Of a stretch of DNA of 64,000 nt, positions 47,311 through 58,435 are shown piece after piece; position 1 is the stretch's first letter, and every line of letters begins with the position of its first letter. Below the pieces are notes generated by a model. It ran no database searches, was not told the origin of the DNA, and saw nothing but the letters and a program-made list of their open reading frames with translations. The DNA is taken from NCBI GenBank assembly GCA_023974075.1, contig CM043797.1:15920178-15984177 (forward strand), read 5' to 3'. The position numbers were made by a program, and so were the translations under genes. The DNA is from Chaenocephalus aceratus (lineage: Eukaryota; Chordata; Actinopteri; Perciformes; Channichthyidae).

Positions 47311-47455
47311 ATAGCTGGATAGCTCAGTGGTTAGAGCTGGTGGCTCGTATGCGTAAACCGCTGTATTGTTAGCCGGTTTCAATCAAGAGCTGGCAGTGTC
47401 CTCCCCTCTGTCTCCCCCTTTTATCCTAACATCTCCAATAAAGACCCCAAAAATA
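47311..47455 (+). mobile_element. tRNA-derived SINE or tRNA pseudogene
   Basis: Begins with a tRNA-like head: AGCTCAGTGGTTAGAGCTGG is a clear A box, and GCCGGTTTCAATCAAGA about 45 bases later is a degraded B box (GGTTTCAATCA for GGTTCGANTCC). The stem pairing is poor and the head is followed by a non-tRNA body ending CCAATAAAGACCCCAAAAA. It is therefore a SINE, not a functional tRNA gene. Confidence 0.75.
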
Positions 47456-47925
47456 CCTCTGAAAAAAAGGGGAATTATTACATGTATAGTATGAAAGTCT
47501 CAGATGTTAGGGCATGAGCACATGTTGAGATGTATTCATCATTGATAGATAGGGGTGTGATGGAGTAACCTGAGTCGAGACAGACAGGCAGAGGAGCCAT
47601 ATGGCTGTAAAACAGTGGTGTCACCCTAGAGTGCCAACAGTCACGTTTTTTCACAGCGTGAAGCCCTTCATATCATCTGTCTTCAAAAAGAATCACCTCC
47701 AGATATTGTTGGGAAAAGGAAACATTCACTAGATGGAACACTGCTGATATAGTGAAGGATTTGGGGTTTAAATATTTTCAATTGTTTTTCTAAATGTTAT
47801 TACGTGTCTTAAATGAACATGTTATTCTTGTAAAGAAGGGCCCAGTGTGTCTACTAAAATGATCACACTTGTTAAAGTCAGGGGTGATAGGCCAGCTCAT
47901 GTATTCCATGGTTTCTCTCTTTGTT
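47456..47925. other. nbea intron 1, unique sequence
   Basis: Nothing recognised in this stretch. Confidence 0.4.
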
Positions 47926-48110
47926 TGTAGCCTTTATTTATCCAGGTAAAAAAATCCCATTGAGATCAACGATCTCTTTTACGGGAGACCTGCCGCACAT
48001 GATTTAAATGTAACAGAAAACAAAAAGGACACATACAACATAATGACAGGGGTACAATTTACAAACTTATTCACAAAGACAGGTACCAGGTATCTGTATC
48101 AAAATTCATT
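47926..48110 (+). repeat. Dispersed repeat, CCCATTGAGATC family
   Basis: TTTATTTATCCAGGTAAAAA, AATCCCATTGAGATCAACGA and TCTCTTTTACGGGAGACCTG follow one another. The same order of motifs appears inside the hAT at 26630-26700. It is a common teleost interspersed repeat whose class I cannot settle. Confidence 0.65.
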
Positions 48111-48262
48111 TCATCCAGCTGTGCTTTAAAATGATGCAGGGGAACCAAAATCTTCATTAACTTTGACCTGATAACATATTTCATGTCTTGAATTGGGTCG
48201 TTTTGACCATATGTTCTCCTGCTTTTGTACTGCACATGGCAGAGATCATTTGTCAATCTGTG

Positions 48263-48370
48263 ATTAGGACTGGGCGGTATGACAAAAAACTCATATCACG
48301 GTATTTTTCTAAATTAAAACAGTATCACGGTATTTATTTATTTTTCAATGATTTGAAATGTATTTATATG
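48263..48370 (+). mobile_element. hAT terminal fragment
   Basis: GACTGGGCGGTATGACAAAA then two copies of TATCACGGTATTT. This matches the sub-terminal style of fish hAT families with a GGGCGGTAT end. The other end is missing. Confidence 0.45.
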
Positions 48371-50415
48371 TTTTGGCTTTTTTAAACTGGATATTGGTGC
48401 GATCAAACGGTGCTTGTAGAGGGAAAATGTCTAACTGTACTGGACAGAATGTGCGTGGCCCAAGTACATGGAAAGCTAATTACCACATACTGTAGGCTCC
48501 AAACCATGCTACCATGCTAGAGCCCTATGGCTAGAGAACAGTATCAACATATGTGTGTTTAGAATACAGGCCAGCATATTAAGACTCAAAGGAAAGGAAA
48601 GGATTGGACAGAAACACGGTCACTCAGGCAACACACTAATCGGCAGATGGCCGCAGAGTGAGACTTGGCCATGCTCTCTGACACATGGCAATTCTACGGC
48701 TCAGTGCAGAAACACAGGCACATCGTCCACCAAAACACCACCAAGTGACGGACCTGGAAGCACCAGCTGACTGAGAATAAATGTACTGACATAGGCCGAC
48801 TGCACCTCACCCCCGAAGTGTCATTCTGGAGGCTTCCAAGTCAGAGAGACGAGGTTATTTGGATCTGAACTGAGACTGTTAAGAACGACAATTTGATCCA
48901 ATAAGTGGCCAAACATCCAGGCATGGTTAATTTCTCTCTTAATCAGGTTAGTAAAGTAATCCAGTTTCTATGCTGCTTGTGTGAATAACTTAACTTGTTT
49001 AGAATAACCTGGTTAAACCTTGACTGCAGTGATAAGGATTCAATTATAGTGTGTGACATCAACATTTAGACTGTTGGCTTGGTACTAATGTACATGCATG
49101 TGTGTACTTAGATCCCTCCGATGGAAATGAATGGTTGTAGTACTTGTAGATAAAACACTAGAGGTGTAAGGATAACGATGACTGGTTTTGAACACATTGT
49201 TGACCCCTCTTCTAAATCATGTTCCTGTCAATCACCAGACACTTTTCTCTTATTCCCCTGTAAAGCTCAAGACGACCCCCCATATAACAGGTCACAAATT
49301 CAATATCATAAACCAGCGACAAAACACTGTTCCAAACTCGAAACACGCTCGACTGCTTGAAGCACAGTAAAATCATTCCCACACACTGTCTAAAATGACA
49401 GCTGTCAGATGGAATGAACGAACGAGACTTCACTGATATAACACAGCAGCTGAAAACTCAAACCTTCACAAAGGGAGCTACAGTATAAGCAATTGAGATG
49501 CTAGAATGTATTTTTTGTCACTGCACAATCTGATAATGCGTTACCATGGCAAGTGGATCAAGTATATTGTACTTGCCACAACTCCTAATGAGTTAATTAC
49601 TTCTCTTCAGTTTGACCACTTAAACTTTCTATGTTTATTGTTGTAAGTGAATTGGGATCCGCAAAAAGAGGAACAGAATGAATGTATTAAATGTGAAAAA
49701 CATTTGTTTTATGCTGTCTTCATTACGATGAATGTGTTGTATTATGTGCCTTGTCTTACTTTATCATTACCATTTAAGCATAGGCTGATTTGTCACGTTT
49801 TCATTTAAAAGCAGGGTTACCTCGTGTAAGCACAAGCCTTTGAATCCTTTGTTCGTCCCTGTCAGTTAAACTGATTAAAGAGCACCTCCTGGAGGGTAGA
49901 CAGAAGGGTATGGAGGCTCTGTTTGCAGGCCACCTCTTGGGTGTTTGCTTGTAAGCATGTGTTTGTTTGTTTGCTTGGTAATGTGTTTTAAACCTAGCCT
50001 TCCCATGTACAGTCTATGATACTAAGGTGTGACTATTTTGAGATGTGCTTTCAAATGAGAAAATTGCGATCTGACCTACTGACTTGGTTGTTTAACGTCA
50101 GGCTGTTGTTTGCAAGTATGTTCTTATTTAATGTGTAATATTATTGTGATGTGTGCTTGTTTTTGATTGAACAATTGCTTTAATCGAATAAAATGCCCTC
50201 CAATGGGAGACAACATATGCCACCCTTACCTTAAAAGAAAAGGTTGCTTAAGATAAATAGTAGTAATGTCAGTTCCAGTCACTTGGCACACAGTGCCATT
50301 AGTACCAGAAACTAAGCATTGTGCAACTGAACCTGTTCTGTTTCAGAAAATGCCAAGGTTTAATCCTGTGCAGGCCAGCTGTGTGGGATTGTGGAGTTCC
50401 TCTTCAAACCTGAGC
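48371..50415. other. nbea intron 1, unique sequence
   Basis: About 2 kb without recognised features. Open frames of 60-80 codons are unsupported. Confidence 0.4.
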
Positions 50416-50846
50416 CTGAAGACAGGGAGGGTTCAACAACTGTGGAAGACTTCCTCTGTGGTGCCAAAGACCCCCCACCCAAGGACTTCAACAGCCACAG
50501 GTATCTCCTGAGGAGACTGAGGTCTTTTGGGGTGCAGGGGGCACTCCTGCAGACCTTCTATGACTCTTGTGGCATCAGCCATATAGCCAGCATCTCGGCT
50601 GCTGACAGGAAGAGACTGAACAGACTTGTAAAGAAGGCCAGTTCTGTCCTGAGGAGTCTTCTGCACAATGTGGAGGAGGTGGGGCGAATGGCAGCAAAGC
50701 TGTCCTCCCTGCTGGACAACATGTCCCGTCCCGTCCCCTCCAGGACATCATGTCCGAACTGTTCAGCTACTTCAGTGACAGGCTGCTGCTGTCTCACGGA
50801 GAGATACCGCAGGTATACTTTACTGTTCACCATGCACAAAATGTAG
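50416..50846 (+). pseudogene. LINE C-terminal fragment (Rex/RTE-like)
   Basis: A frame with YLLRRLRSFGVQGALLQTFY, then ISAADRKRLNRLVKKASSVL and MAAKLSSLLDNMSRPV, ending ERYRRY. These are the C-terminal segments of reverse transcriptases of a common fish LINE, in which the intervening part normally reads VVASA..F..VCWG; that part is altered here (CGISHIAS). It is a short, truncated fragment, not a host gene. The upstream 26 codons are not recognised. Confidence 0.7.
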
Positions 50847-51944
50847 AATCTCTAGAAAAGGTTTTTTGTTGCTACTTTATTTCAGCCAGTTAAGCAGAAA
50901 CCCAAGTAACTGGTAGATACACAACTGTTACATTAATGTTATTAGTCCACACACTGTTCAGTCAGCGGGGACAATGTATAAGGACTGTTTGTAACCAGAG
51001 GAATCTAGTTTAAATTGTCAGAGCCTTACTCATTCACACAAAATGACATATGGAACTTGGTAGGTGTTCATTTCCAGCCCTGCTTGCTTCACTCCAGTAT
51101 GGCCACACTGTCACTCTGTAGTCATCATCTAGGTTCCAATCCTTCATCAAAGGATGCATCAGTCCCTGTACCTTACTGTCTCTTCAAGCTAGCCAATTCA
51201 ATTATTAAAAAGTGAGATTTCTACTGCAGTTTTAGGACTCAATGATAAAAGTGAACAAAGAAAGAGATTTGATAAATGGTTCTGAGACAGAAAAAAGATT
51301 GGTGGTCAGCAATAAAATGTGATCATTAAGGGCTTTGATGCTTTTGGGACTCACAGAGATTTAATGTTCTTCTTTTGTTAGACTTGGCAGGGCACATTAT
51401 TGTTAAGCCTCAAGAACCTCATGGGCAAGTAGTGGCTCCCTAATTTGTTCAACACTCCTAATAAAGTCTGACAGATAGAACTGTTCCAGAGTAGTGGCTG
51501 TAACTGCAGTGCAGCCCGAAGGAGGACAGGGAGATCAGACCAAGACTCACTCCTGGGTCAATAGACTGTCATGAACATAAACTGGTTAAATACAACTCAA
51601 TGTTTTTGGGACTGTCGGAACAGAATGTGAGTTGAATATTTACAGGAAGGACAGTACCAGATAGCCCTTCTTTGAACAGGGAAAATATTAGGACACACAG
51701 CGTCCTATGGCCATGAGTAATAGCCACAGAGCTGTCTTTCCTATGGTAGATTGGAAACATTAACAATGACCACTGCAGGATTGTAGCCACAAGGACATAC
51801 AGATAAACAGAACAATCTAATCATTGATAATGCCTCCATTGTGAACATATTGTTGTTTTAAAGTGCAGGCGCAGCGGACACATGGATTTAGCTTATACTG
51901 TAGCTGTCCTCCCGTGCCCCGGAGTAACGATGAGGCTGTCCTGA
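50847..51944. other. nbea intron 1, unique sequence
   Basis: Nothing recognised in this stretch. Confidence 0.4.
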
Positions 51945-51952
51945 ACTTCTAC

Positions 51953-52137
51953 CAGTGGCGAGCCGTCAGGGCCCTCTAGGCCCTCTTTGAGGGCCTAAGA
52001 TATTCAAAAAAATTATATTTGAAAACATTAAAAAAAAGAAATTTATTTATTTAATATTTTAATTTTAAATATTTTTCTAGTTATATTCTTCCTTAGTTTT
52101 ACCAAAAAATAGGTATAAAAATCACAGCTCGCCACTG
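51953..52137. mobile_element. Small hAT MITE, 185 bp
   Basis: Ends CAGTGGCGAGC and GCTCGCCACTG are perfect 11-bp inverted repeats. Flanks ACTTCTAC (51945-51952) and ACTTCGAC (52138-52145) match at seven of eight bases, as expected for a hAT target duplication. No coding capacity. Confidence 0.92.
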
Positions 52138-52145
52138 ACTTCGAC

Positions 52146-52792
52146 TCACCCCATGTCCTATCCTCTATCTCACACCCCTGTGTGCTGATGCAGCAATTTC
52201 TCTCTTGGCTTTGTGCGACTGGAGGAGAAATCCCTTCAAAGAGTGGAACAAAAATATAACTTCTTGCTTTAACTAAAAATATTCATATGAATGCAGAATA
52301 TGTACGCACTGGGATGAGGTTTGCAATCTGAAGAATTCTGTATTGACCGATCATGTTTGTGCAAGGGATTGCAGGTAGGTAAACTGTCCATGTAGAGAAC
52401 AACAAAGGTGGAAAGCATTGCCCAAAATGCAATCTCCAAACCCATCAGCTATTGTCTGAAGGTTTAGCTTTTTACTCTGCAAAAAGAGAGACGTCTGCCT
52501 TATACATTTGATGAGTGGCTCTATTAGTCACACTGTGAAAGTGATTGCCAAACTGAATTTGAGTTTTCATTCTTGTCATCCAGTGTGAATGTTTTTGATT
52601 TAAGCCAGGGACACCTGCTGAATGCCATTATGGCCCTGGTAAAAAAAAAAAACAGTAGGTTTGACACAGCATCTCCATGGGCTCACAATAATCCTGTGAT
52701 AAAAGTTAAGTATGCCCAGACTCTCTCCATGAACAGACAGCCCTATATTCAAACTGTGTGCAGATTGTAAGCCACATAATTGCCACATAATT
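52146..52792. other. nbea intron 1, unique sequence
   Basis: Nothing recognised. Confidence 0.4.
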
Positions 52793-53343
52793 GCCACATT
52801 GCCCGTCTCCGCCCATCACTCTCCTCCTCTGCTGCTGAAACCCTGATTCATGCATTCATCACTTCACGACTCGACTACTGCAATAGCATCCTCTACGGCA
52901 TACCATCCAACCTAATCAATAAACTCCAACATATCCAGAACTCTGCTGCCCGCCTCCTCACCCACACCCGCTGCCGAGACCACATCACTCCCGTCCTCCA
53001 GAACCTCCACTGGCTCCCCGTCCGTCAAAGAATCAACTTCAAAGTCCTCCTCATTACTCACACAGCCCTCAACAATCAGGCCCCCCCCTACCTCACAGAC
53101 CTGCTGCACCACGACCACGCCCCTTCCCGCTGCCTCCGCTCATCAGAAGCCAACCTCCTATCCATCCCCACCCGCACCAATTACCGGACCTGGGGGGACA
53201 GAGCCTTCTCCGTTGCTGCCCCCTCCCTCTGGGACTCACTCCCCCAACCCATCAGAGACTGCACTGACCTCACCACCTTCAAAAAACTCACCTCTTCAAT
53301 CTGGCTTTTAATGTGTGATTGTTTTTGTATTATTTTACTTTAA
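52793..53343 (+). pseudogene. LINE reverse transcriptase C-terminal region
   Basis: Continuous frame with FITSRLDYCNSILYGIPSNL, LQHIQNSAARLLTHTRCRDH, LHWLPVRQRINFKVLLITHT and AAPSLWDSLPQPIRDC. This is the region after the catalytic motifs in L2/Rex-type LINEs; the catalytic YADD part is missing through 5' truncation. The frame has no internal stop, so the insertion is not very old. It stops at 53341-53343. Confidence 0.9.
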
Positions 53344-53471
53344 CTTTAACTATATATTTATTTGTTGTTCCTTCCTTTTCTTTTCCCTTCACTATATCTG
53401 TAAAGCGTCTTTGATCACCTGTAAAAGCACTAACAAATTAAATCTATTATTATTATTATTATTATTATTAT
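52793..53471 (+). mobile_element. LINE 3' fragment with (ATT)n tail
   Basis: 5'-truncated L2-like LINE. It encodes the last 170 codons or so of the reverse transcriptase ORF and ends with AAAGCGTCTTTGATCACC and an ATT triplet run at about 53446-53471. Confidence 0.88.
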
Positions 53472-53474
53472 AAT

Positions 53475-54419
53475 GATTACAGTGTGCTTCCAAAAAGTGA
53501 CTTCCTTAGTAAATCAGCAGGCCACTATGATCATTTACGTCTAGTATATGTTATGTATTTCCTACTGAGAGAGATGTCAAACACTCAAACAAAAACTTGA
53601 TTGGCCAAAAAGCTATTTTCTAAAGTTTTGTTTTATTATTTTTGGAAGGATTTTAGAATGCCCAACATGTCTAACCTTATTTTTTCTCTTCATACGATTA
53701 GTAAAAAAAAAGGAAAATACGGTAAATCAAAAGAAGAAAATATACATTACTGTTTTTACCAGTACCTTCGATTGTTGACTTGTTCCGTTGTTTGTTCTGC
53801 TACCTACTGTAGATTCATCGTGTATAGAGTATTGCTTGAGGGCGGAGATAGGATTGACAGGTGGGATACTAAACTGTCGATTGATAAAAATCAGAAAACA
53901 GCCTGCCGCTTTGAAAGAGCCACATACACGATAGCCATCCTTCTGAGAAGTAGAATATGCTTGACACAATTTACAGAAATGGGAAAATATAAGCTGTGTA
54001 AAGAGTGGGGATTTTCTGCCCAAAGCCAGGGAATATGAGATAAAGTATTTGAGACATTAATCAAAGCATGTATTATCAGTCAGATGCATGATGCCAGGAT
54101 TCAGAAACCTCCTCAGCCTTTCACCACTGCCAACACCCTGTATTCATATTAACAAGTAGAGAAGGACTGCCACACTGTCCCAAGCTGTATTCCACATAGG
54201 TCATCTAATTCCATGCTGAATCATCTTCAACCAAATGCCAAGGCACTAATCCTCCTCTGCTTGAGACTCTGCTGAGCAACAGTGAGGCTCTCCGGCCAGA
54301 TGTTCCTTTCAAAGCAGTCCAACTCTCACGACTAACAGCATTAGCCAGAGACACACATTTAGCATTTGCTAGAAATTGGGCTTCAATATGCCCATGCGTA
54401 CAACACACAGAGAATAAAT
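53475..54419. other. nbea intron 1, with an unexplained 145-codon frame
   Basis: A plus-strand frame at 53601-54038 is open for 145 codons but shows no domain, signal or splice context. It is recorded as unexplained, not as a gene. Confidence 0.35.
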
Positions 54420-54427
54420 TGCATCCC

Positions 54428-55808
54428 AGGGTTTCCCACACATAGACTATACTTGGGCGGGCCGCCCAGGTATATTAACGGCCGCCCAAGTATATTTCGC
54501 GACCCATTTAGTTTTTTGTTTTTTTTAGTTTTTTTTTAGTTTTTTATTCGTCCGTGACCACGACGCCATCTGCGATCGATTACCTTGTGGACAATGATCC
54601 CTCGCTCCCTTGCTCTGATCTCGCCTCCTTCTGGCCTGTTAAGTGGCCTGCCTCACACAGGGTGACTGGCTGTCCACATGATGTGGCCTGCCGTGCCGAC
54701 ATGGCCACTGTCATACAGATCATAAATCAAAGCCCTTGATTGGTCTCTGTGTGTCATTCAAGCTCGGGATAACCTCAGCTCAGGTGAGGTAAAGGACTCT
54801 CTCAGTGTTTAGATAGTTAACTTAGTCTAAGTTCTCAGTGGGTCTCAAACGGTGTGGTCACCATTTATGTAAACACATATTTCCATTTGAGAGGGTAATG
54901 ACTGGTCTAATGGATAGTGAGGTGGGCTGAAGATCGGAAGGCTGTGAGTTCAAATCCCGCTAGGAACACCACCACTAGTGTGCCCTTGAGTAAGGCACTT
55001 AGTTACTCCAGGGAGAATGTCCCTGTAATCGGTCATTATAAGTCGCCGTGGATAAAAGCGTCAGCTAAATGAAATGTAATGTGAAATAAAATATGCCTGA
55101 ATAAATAAATAAAAACTTAACTAGGTGAAAAAAGGTAAGATACACTTTTAAAACGTGTTGAGAGAAAACTAGTCTTTGCTGCTGCCTCAAAGAGGAGCAG
55201 GGGGAAGAGGAGGGAGACAGGAGAGGCTGATTCAGGAACACAGACACACTCACAACTATAAATGAACCAAAAATAAATTAATAAAAAAGTTTCAGTGTTT
55301 TTTTCATATTGGAAATGGTATGTTATTGGTTATGGCCATGATTTTATGATGATTGAAATGTATACAGTTCTATTTAATATAGGTGTTTCCATAGATCTAG
55401 TCTCTTTATTTTCCCCTCAAAATGCACCAGATTGATGCATTTAACTCCGAAATGAAAAATAAAATCTTACCGGGGGGGCATGCCCCTGGACCCCCCTAGA
55501 GGATTTGAGGTCGACCCCCACTAAAAATCACATGGATAGGTTCCTAAATACATTTATAAATACATTTATTTTTTTAAATAGTAACCCATTTCCATATGTT
55601 CATGTGTGGGTAGTAGATTTAAACTATAGGGCTATCATTATGGGCCCTGCCTGTACCTGTTCGCTCTGCCATCGCGTGAAGGGTCTGCTAACAAGCGACC
55701 AACAGAAATGTTCATGTTAATGTTGTTGCACGTCACCTCAACCCCACCCCCCCCCCCCCCCCCCCTACCACCACCCCCCCAAGTATATGTCAGATCTGTG
55801 GGAAACAC
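54428..55808. mobile_element. hAT element, 1.4 kb, with nested SINE
   Basis: Flanked by exact 8-bp duplications TGCATCCC (54420-54427 and 55809-55816). Ends are AGGGTTTCCCACACATAGAC and CAGATCTGTGGGAAACAC, inverted repeats, each followed inside by AAGTATAT-type motifs. A conserved-looking internal segment, GGGGGGCATGCCCCTGGACC, lies near 55473. No transposase is recognised. A long C run occurs at about 55745-55766. Confidence 0.9.
54895..55090 (+). mobile_element. tRNA-derived SINE with L2-type tail
   Basis: Head with an A box-like TAGTGAGGTGGGCTGA and B box CTGTGAGTTCAAATCCC (about 54943-54959). The 3' part, GTGGATAAAAGCGTCAGCTA followed by AATGAAATGTAATG, is almost identical to the tail of the L2 LINE at 17343-17378. 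Sharing of a LINE tail is how such SINEs borrow the LINE reverse transcriptase. Confidence 0.88.
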
Positions 55809-55816
55809 TGCATCCC

Positions 55817-57686
55817 CAATGCAATACAAGAGAAAAGGAGTGCACTATGAAGAAGGTCAATGTTCACTGTTATATCATTTTAAGCATAATAATATTATGT
55901 GTATTTTTTTAATGTAGGGTGTTAACAGATAGCCAAATCAGGTTTAACATTGGCCAATGGCCATAGTAAACTGGATCCTTATTCAAATGTAAACATTGAA
56001 GAATCAAAAAAAGCAATCCATGGGGTAGGCCTACTGTAAATCAAAATGAGCACTACGATTTCAAAACAAGAAAAAAAAAAAACACACTTATGTGCCAGCA
56101 AATAACAAAAATGCAGTTTGAATCAAATTACTATATTGGACAAAACAAGCTGCCATCTCCAATTCATGAATTAGAATGAGTAGAAGTGGCACATATGAAG
56201 GTGCCCATTAGTCTCCCATGAATATATGTATGAGCAACACTTTGAATCAAAAGTTATGCTCCTCTGATGTTTCATTCAAGACAGACATGCCTTAATATTC
56301 AATAGCAAACGTGTGGGAATCACAATGTAGTTCAAAAGTTAGTGCTTTAAAACAGATGGAAAAATAAGCAGACTGCAGACGAAGTATGTCCAAGTGACTA
56401 ATTATAAATATCCAGTTTGAATGTGGCGTGGAGGATAATGAGTCATAAAAATGGATGGTGTCTTTGTTCATTACGCTGATCCCAAGTATTAATTGTAATC
56501 CAAATCCCTAACTCCCACTAAGCCCCCCATTATTCCCCCTTACTTCAGCTACATAAAATCAGTGTGTGATCTAACTCTTACAGAGTCCTTCATGCTTCAA
56601 TATCAGCAGGAAATGGTAACATCCCAGCTGTACCGGAGCAATAAATATAAACATCTAGGAGATTGATTACACTAACCTTTATCAAAAGCAAAGCCTTTGC
56701 AGGATTGCAAAAAGCAGTAAAGCAGGATGAACACAGCACCCTCAGTCATCTAATGGCAACACACTGCTGGCTACAGTGTGGCAGCACTTCAAGACCAAAG
56801 GGAGTGAAGTGTACAGGAAAACATAACGTATTCGAAACAGAACCACCCCATCAACAATGACAGCCTTGTCAGGCATAATGTAGAAATCTGTATTCACAGC
56901 ACACATCATTAACTGCCTAGTGGCTCATGGGCAACAGAGAATTATACATCTGTCACTTCCTGTAATGCAAACCTCAGAGGCCTTATGCTACACCGATAAA
57001 GTGGGTTACTCTTTGGTGTATGTGTTCTGTCACTATAGCACATTGGAAAGATATGCAGATACCATCTTTCTATCAAAGGCACTGTTGCATGACAGTGAAC
57101 ATGTTTTAAAGTAACTTTGTTTTTCATGCACAGCACTGAAAAACATAGTTAATGTCAAAGCACACAATACAAACAGGTATATTCTGTCATTCACTGCCTC
57201 GGGGAAGTTTAAAAACAGGAGCATTATATGAATCCTTCCAGGACTTCAATGAATGACAAATCACCGCGTTTATAAAAAGATTCATGTCACAGGAATTCCT
57301 CTATATGAAATTAATTTCTATCTCAAATAGGACAAATGTTGCTAGCCAGATATAACTTGTTACACTGATATTCTATGCCCTGAATTCTGTGTTTGTTCCC
57401 CATATTAACTTTTGCTTCACATACTTATTGTACACCCTTTTCACAACCTGGTTACAAAAAAGATGGGGACACTTTGGAAAGTACATGATTTAAATAACTT
57501 AGCATGAATTACTTTCAGATGTTAAGATAAAAAGAGCTCCAACATGAGGAAAACTGGTGCCAGAGTGAGATAGCTGTTGTTATTGAAGACAAATACTGTA
57601 TACAGATGTTGCGAAACGAAGAAAGAAAATGATTCTTTGGATACATCTTTTTCCACTAAGAAAAATAAAAGCAGTGAGATGGCTCA
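55817..57686. other. nbea intron 1, unique sequence
   Basis: Nearly 1.9 kb without recognised features. Confidence 0.4.
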
Positions 57687-57710
57687 GTTCTCATTCATAA
57701 CACTCCATTC

Positions 57711-57859
57711 GATGTCTCACTATGGGATGCGCCTCATCGCGGAGCAAACAGAAGCATCAATCTCATTACGCCAATCCTGATTGGCTGGTGATCTTGACGT
57801 CAGCGTCAGGGAATCCACCCCCTATAAGTAGCTTGCGCTACGTCGCATGCGTCATTCAA
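57711..57859 (+). repeat. DIRS left inverted terminal repeat
   Basis: Starts GATGTCTCACTATGGGATGC and ends in GCATGCGTCATTCAAA. Its complement is at about 62205-62353 with very few differences (for example GCGTCAG against CACTGAC-type change). It includes TGACGTCA-like and CCCCTATAAGTAGC motifs; the latter is a TATA-type promoter candidate. Confidence 0.92.
57826..57834 (+). promoter_or_regulatory. Candidate TATA box of the DIRS element
   Basis: CCTATAAGTAG lies inside the left terminal repeat, about 600 bp upstream of the first ORF. A copy exists in the opposite direction in the right repeat. Role is inferred from position only. Confidence 0.4.
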
Positions 57860-58235
57860 ACACCTCTTCTCGCTTCAGAGCACATCTCGATGGTAGCCGG
57901 GCTCCACAGACTGAACCCAAAGCTAACTTTCGGTCGACGGGCGCTCGCCGGCTACTCTTCTGCTTCGCAAGAAGACTGTTAATGCTAACACACCAGTTAG
58001 TATTACAATCGACCTCGCCGTTTCTTTCCTCGGAAATTAAGGTACGGTTTTTATTTTTTCAAGCTAACAACACACCTGTTGCTAGCTTGCTTTCCCTCAC
58101 TACCGACACCACGGTAGCGAGGACGTTTTTTCTTTTTCTCTCACAGAGGAGGAAAAGATTAAAGAATATTAACACACCAGTTAATATTCTTTGTAATATT
58201 ATTACAATTATTTGTTTAATCTCTCAAAGTGTATC

Positions 58236-58321
58236 AGTATCCCTTGTTGTGAAGCACTTCGAGATTTGTCTTGGCAGATGAGAAGCGCTATATAAATTAA
58301 ATATATTATTATTATTATTAT
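58236..58321 (+). mobile_element. LINE 3' tail fragment inside DIRS leader
   Basis: TTGTGAAGCACTTCGAGATT, then GAGAAGCGCTATATAAATTA and an ATT triplet tail. It is a typical LINE 3' end of about 85 bp in the untranslated leader of the DIRS element. It is similar to 37160-37243. Confidence 0.65.
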
Positions 58322-58435
58322 TGAGAAAAAATCTACACCGTCCTTTTTTCTCCGGATTAAGGACAGGTTGGAAGAATTTTTTATTTATTTTTTCTCGACA
58401 ACGTACCTGTTACGAGCAGGTCCTCTCCACGCCAC

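Noticed and set aside
47316..47385. Functional tRNA gene
   Set aside because: The A box is good but the B box is degraded, the acceptor stem does not pair, and the head continues into a SINE body.
50391..50846. 151-codon frame as a host gene
   Set aside because: Most of it matches the C-terminal part of a common fish LINE reverse transcriptase.
53601..54038. 145-codon plus-strand open frame
   Set aside because: No recognisable domain, low-complexity lysine/tyrosine mix, no splice or promoter context. Length can occur by chance in AT-rich DNA.
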